From Clostridium sp. CAG:628 (GTDB taxonomy: Bacteria > Bacillota_I > Bacilli_A > RF39 > UBA660): a stretch of DNA of 14,976 nt. A model generated the notes under the pieces. It did not search any database, was not told the origin of the DNA, and worked only from the letters and a program-made list of their open reading frames with translations. Every line of letters starts with the position of its first letter. Positions within the stretch are counted from its first letter, which is position 1. Location of the stretch: positions 1 through 14,976 of the forward strand of contig FR902214.1 of NCBI GenBank assembly GCA_000438415.1, written 5' to 3'. Positions 13,608 to 14,976 of the stretch are shown piece after piece. A program made the translations under genes and the position numbers.

Positions 13608-13625
13608 GCCGAAAGGCTTTTTTTC
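13604..13625 (+). terminator. Terminator of paralogue B with GAAA tetraloop
   Basis: AAGCC (13606-13610), GAAA, GGCTT (13615-13619), then a T-run to 13624. The stem begins in the stop codon. Confidence 0.85.
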
Positions 13626-13637
13626 TTTATTATAATT

Positions 13638-13646
13638 TGATATAAT
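13638..13646 (+). promoter_or_regulatory. Promoter of the LemA-like gene (extended -10)
   Basis: TGATATAAT: TATAAT at 13641-13646 with TG at 13638-13639. A second TATAAT sits at 13631-13636. The -35 position falls in the terminator T-run. Confidence 0.65.
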
Positions 13647-13667
13647 TAATTCGAGGATAGGTGATTT

Positions 13668-14879
13668 ATGAAAAATAAAGTTAAATTAATAACTGGGGGT
13701 ATTATATTTTATTTGGTTGTTATATTTGTTTCTATTTATTTTTTATTAATACCTGGTATTAGTAAGATAAGTAAGGCTAGTAGTTATAAAGAGTTAACTT
13801 TTGAAGAAAAGAGCAAACTTATTGATGGGATAAATAATAAATATACTAAATTAGAGAGTGAAATAAATGATAAGTATATTAAGTTAGATGAAGAAGTTAA
13901 TAATACTTATGATCCACTTATAGAAGAAGTTAATGTTAAATATAGTAATTTAGTTAGTGAAGTAGAAAATAACTATAAAACTAAAGAGAGTGATATTGTT
14001 AGTAAAATAAATGATGCTAAGGTTAGACAAAATAAAGAGTTTTTTAAAAGTGGATTTAGTGATATATATTATAGTATAGGGGAAGAATTAAAGAGTTTAG
14101 AAAAAGAAAAAGATAATATATTAAAAGAAAAAAATGATGAAATTAAAAAATTAGAGACTAGTAAGAATAGTGAAGTTAGTCCTCATGTTATAAAGAAGAA
14201 TTCTTTAATTAAGAATAATGATATTAATAAGAGTAATGAACTTGATTCTTTAAGTATTAGTAAGAATAAAGAAATTAGTAAGATAGATAATCAAAATTAT
14301 ACTAATACAGTTAATAAAATTATTGGAGTACTACTTAGTATACTTAGTATTATATTAGTAGTTATTCCTATTATCTATGTTGTTAAAGTTTATAATAAAT
14401 TAACTAAATTAAATAATAGGGTTGATTCTAATTGGAGTGATATTGATGTATTATTAAAACAAAGAAGTGACTTGATACCTAATATAGTTAATAGTGTTAA
14501 AGGGTATACAAAACATGAGAATGCTACTTTAATTAATGTTACTAAGGCTAGAGAAAAAGTAGTTAATGCTAGTAATAGGAAGGAAGAAATTGAATCTAAT
14601 AATGAATTAGATAATGAGTTAAGTAGTATATTCTTACTTAATGAAAAGTATCCTGATTTAAAGGGTGATAAGAGTTTTAATAAGTTAATAGATAATTTGA
14701 GTGAAATAGAAGATAAGATATCTATTAGTAGAAAAGAATATAATGATAGTGTACTTAAATATATGAATAGTATAGAAGTATTTCCAGCTAATATAGTTAG
14801 TAGTTTATTTGGTTTTAAAGAAGAGTATTATTTTAAAACTAGTGAAGAAGAAAAAGAAAATGTTGATGTTAAATTTTAG
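13668..14879 (+). CDS. Enlarged LemA family membrane protein with 11-residue repeat domain
   Basis: 403 residues, about twice the usual LemA length of near 190. The C-terminal LemA domain (about 241-403) is typical: Y-N-K-L-T-K-L-N-N-R-V-D (242-253), W256, L-L-K-Q-R-S-D-L-I-P-N-I-V (262-274), V-K-G-Y-x-x-H-E (277-284), Y-N-D-S-V-L-K-Y-M-N (358-367), F-P-x-N-I-V-S-S-L-F-G-F (372-383). The normal LemA anchor helix is at 216-239. In front of it is an added domain: a first helix (8-29), five 11-residue repeats (55-109), and a charged helical region (110-212), presumably a coiled coil between two membrane helices. An AGGATAGGTG SD precedes ATG 13668. LemA proteins are membrane-associated and have no agreed function. 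Confidence 0.9.
   Translation: MKNKVKLITGGIIFYLVVIFVSIYFLLIPGISKISKASSYKELTFEEKSKLIDGINNKYTKLESEINDKYIKLDEEVNNTYDPLIEEVNVKYSNLVSEVENNYKTKESDIVSKINDAKVRQNKEFFKSGFSDIYYSIGEELKSLEKEKDNILKEKNDEIKKLETSKNSEVSPHVIKKNSLIKNNDINKSNELDSLSISKNKEISKIDNQNYTNTVNKIIGVLLSILSIILVVIPIIYVVKVYNKLTKLNNRVDSNWSDIDVLLKQRSDLIPNIVNSVKGYTKHENATLINVTKAREKVVNASNRKEEIESNNELDNELSSIFLLNEKYPDLKGDKSFNKLIDNLSEIEDKISISRKEYNDSVLKYMNSIEVFPANIVSSLFGFKEEYYFKTSEEEKENVDVKF
13830..13994 (+). repeat. Five tandem 11-residue repeats in the LemA-like protein
   Basis: Residues 55-65, 66-76, 77-87, 88-98 and 99-109 follow [IV]-N-x-[KT]-Y-x-x-L-x-[SE]-E, with some drift in the last unit. There are no gaps between units. An 11-residue period is the hendecad of a straight or slightly right-handed coiled coil, so this is probably a rigid helical rod. 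The underlying 33-bp units have diverged in sequence. Confidence 0.8.
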
Positions 14880-14885
14880 TTATTT

Positions 14886-14917
14886 ACTATGGTAGAATAA
14901 ATTCTACCTTAGTTTTT
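14886..14917 (+). terminator. Terminator of the LemA-like gene
   Basis: ACTA-T-GGTAGA (14886-14896), loop ATAAAT, TCTACC-T-TAGT (14903-14913), with one T-T mismatch, followed by T's to 14917. Confidence 0.85.
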
Positions 14918-14938
14918 GTAAAATTTAGTTAACTATAC

Positions 14939-14967
14939 TTGATAAAATTAAAAAAATATTTTATAAT
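14939..14967 (+). promoter_or_regulatory. Promoter for a gene beyond the right edge
   Basis: TTGATA (14939-14944), 17-nt spacer, perfect TATAAT (14962-14967). The start would be near 14974, at the very end of the window. Confidence 0.65.
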
Positions 14968-14976
14968 TAATATTGT

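Overview
The window is chromosomal DNA from a low-GC bacterium of the Firmicutes/Bacillota type. It is probably one of the compact, AT-rich lineages near the Mollicutes, Erysipelotrichia or RF39-like uncultured gut Bacilli. The evidence is the very AT-rich codon use (serine mostly AGT, arginine AGA), strong purine-rich ribosome binding sites, SigA-type promoters and a dnaG-rpoD-trmK cluster. Tryptophan is TGG in the conserved genes and no conserved gene has an internal TGA, so the standard bacterial code fits. Genus and species cannot be fixed from the sequence alone.

Positions 1-796: the 3' end of a surface-protein-like gene enters from the left. A block of about 140 bases near its end is nearly free of adenine while both flanks are adenine-rich. 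This is what the variable region of a diversity-generating retroelement (DGR) target looks like. No reverse transcriptase or template repeat lies in the window. Positions 797-2581: lepA (EF4) with its own promoter and terminator. Positions 2582-3779: a single DUF1016/YhcG-like PD-(D/E)XK nuclease gene with its own promoter and a different serine-codon preference, so probably acquired.

Positions 3876-8035: a tight operon UPF0316 membrane protein - dnaG primase - rpoD sigma factor - trmK tRNA methyltransferase. It has 14 nt, -7 nt and -8 nt junctions and ends in a long hairpin shared with a convergent small YqfQ-like gene (8041-8307, minus strand). The sigma factor carries two tandem copies of region 1.1, which is unusual. 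Positions 8415-9113: a DUF5684-like membrane protein with an acidic tail. Positions 9228-11079: cdsA (CDP-diglyceride synthase) and rseP (site-2 protease), 10 nt apart, followed by a GAAA-tetraloop terminator.

Positions 11216-14879 form an accessory-looking block of short transcription units: an orphan 122-aa gene; tRNA-Arg(CCU) with a small gene 24 nt downstream; a 346-aa two-helix membrane protein; a second small gene paralogous to the first; and an enlarged LemA protein with five perfect-length 11-residue repeats and an extra membrane helix. The two paralogues bracket the 346-aa membrane protein. Almost every unit has a recognisable promoter, often an extended -10 (TGnTATAAT). Many terminators overlap the stop codon of the gene they end, which indicates a compact genome. 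A last promoter at 14939-14967 points out of the window to a gene further right.
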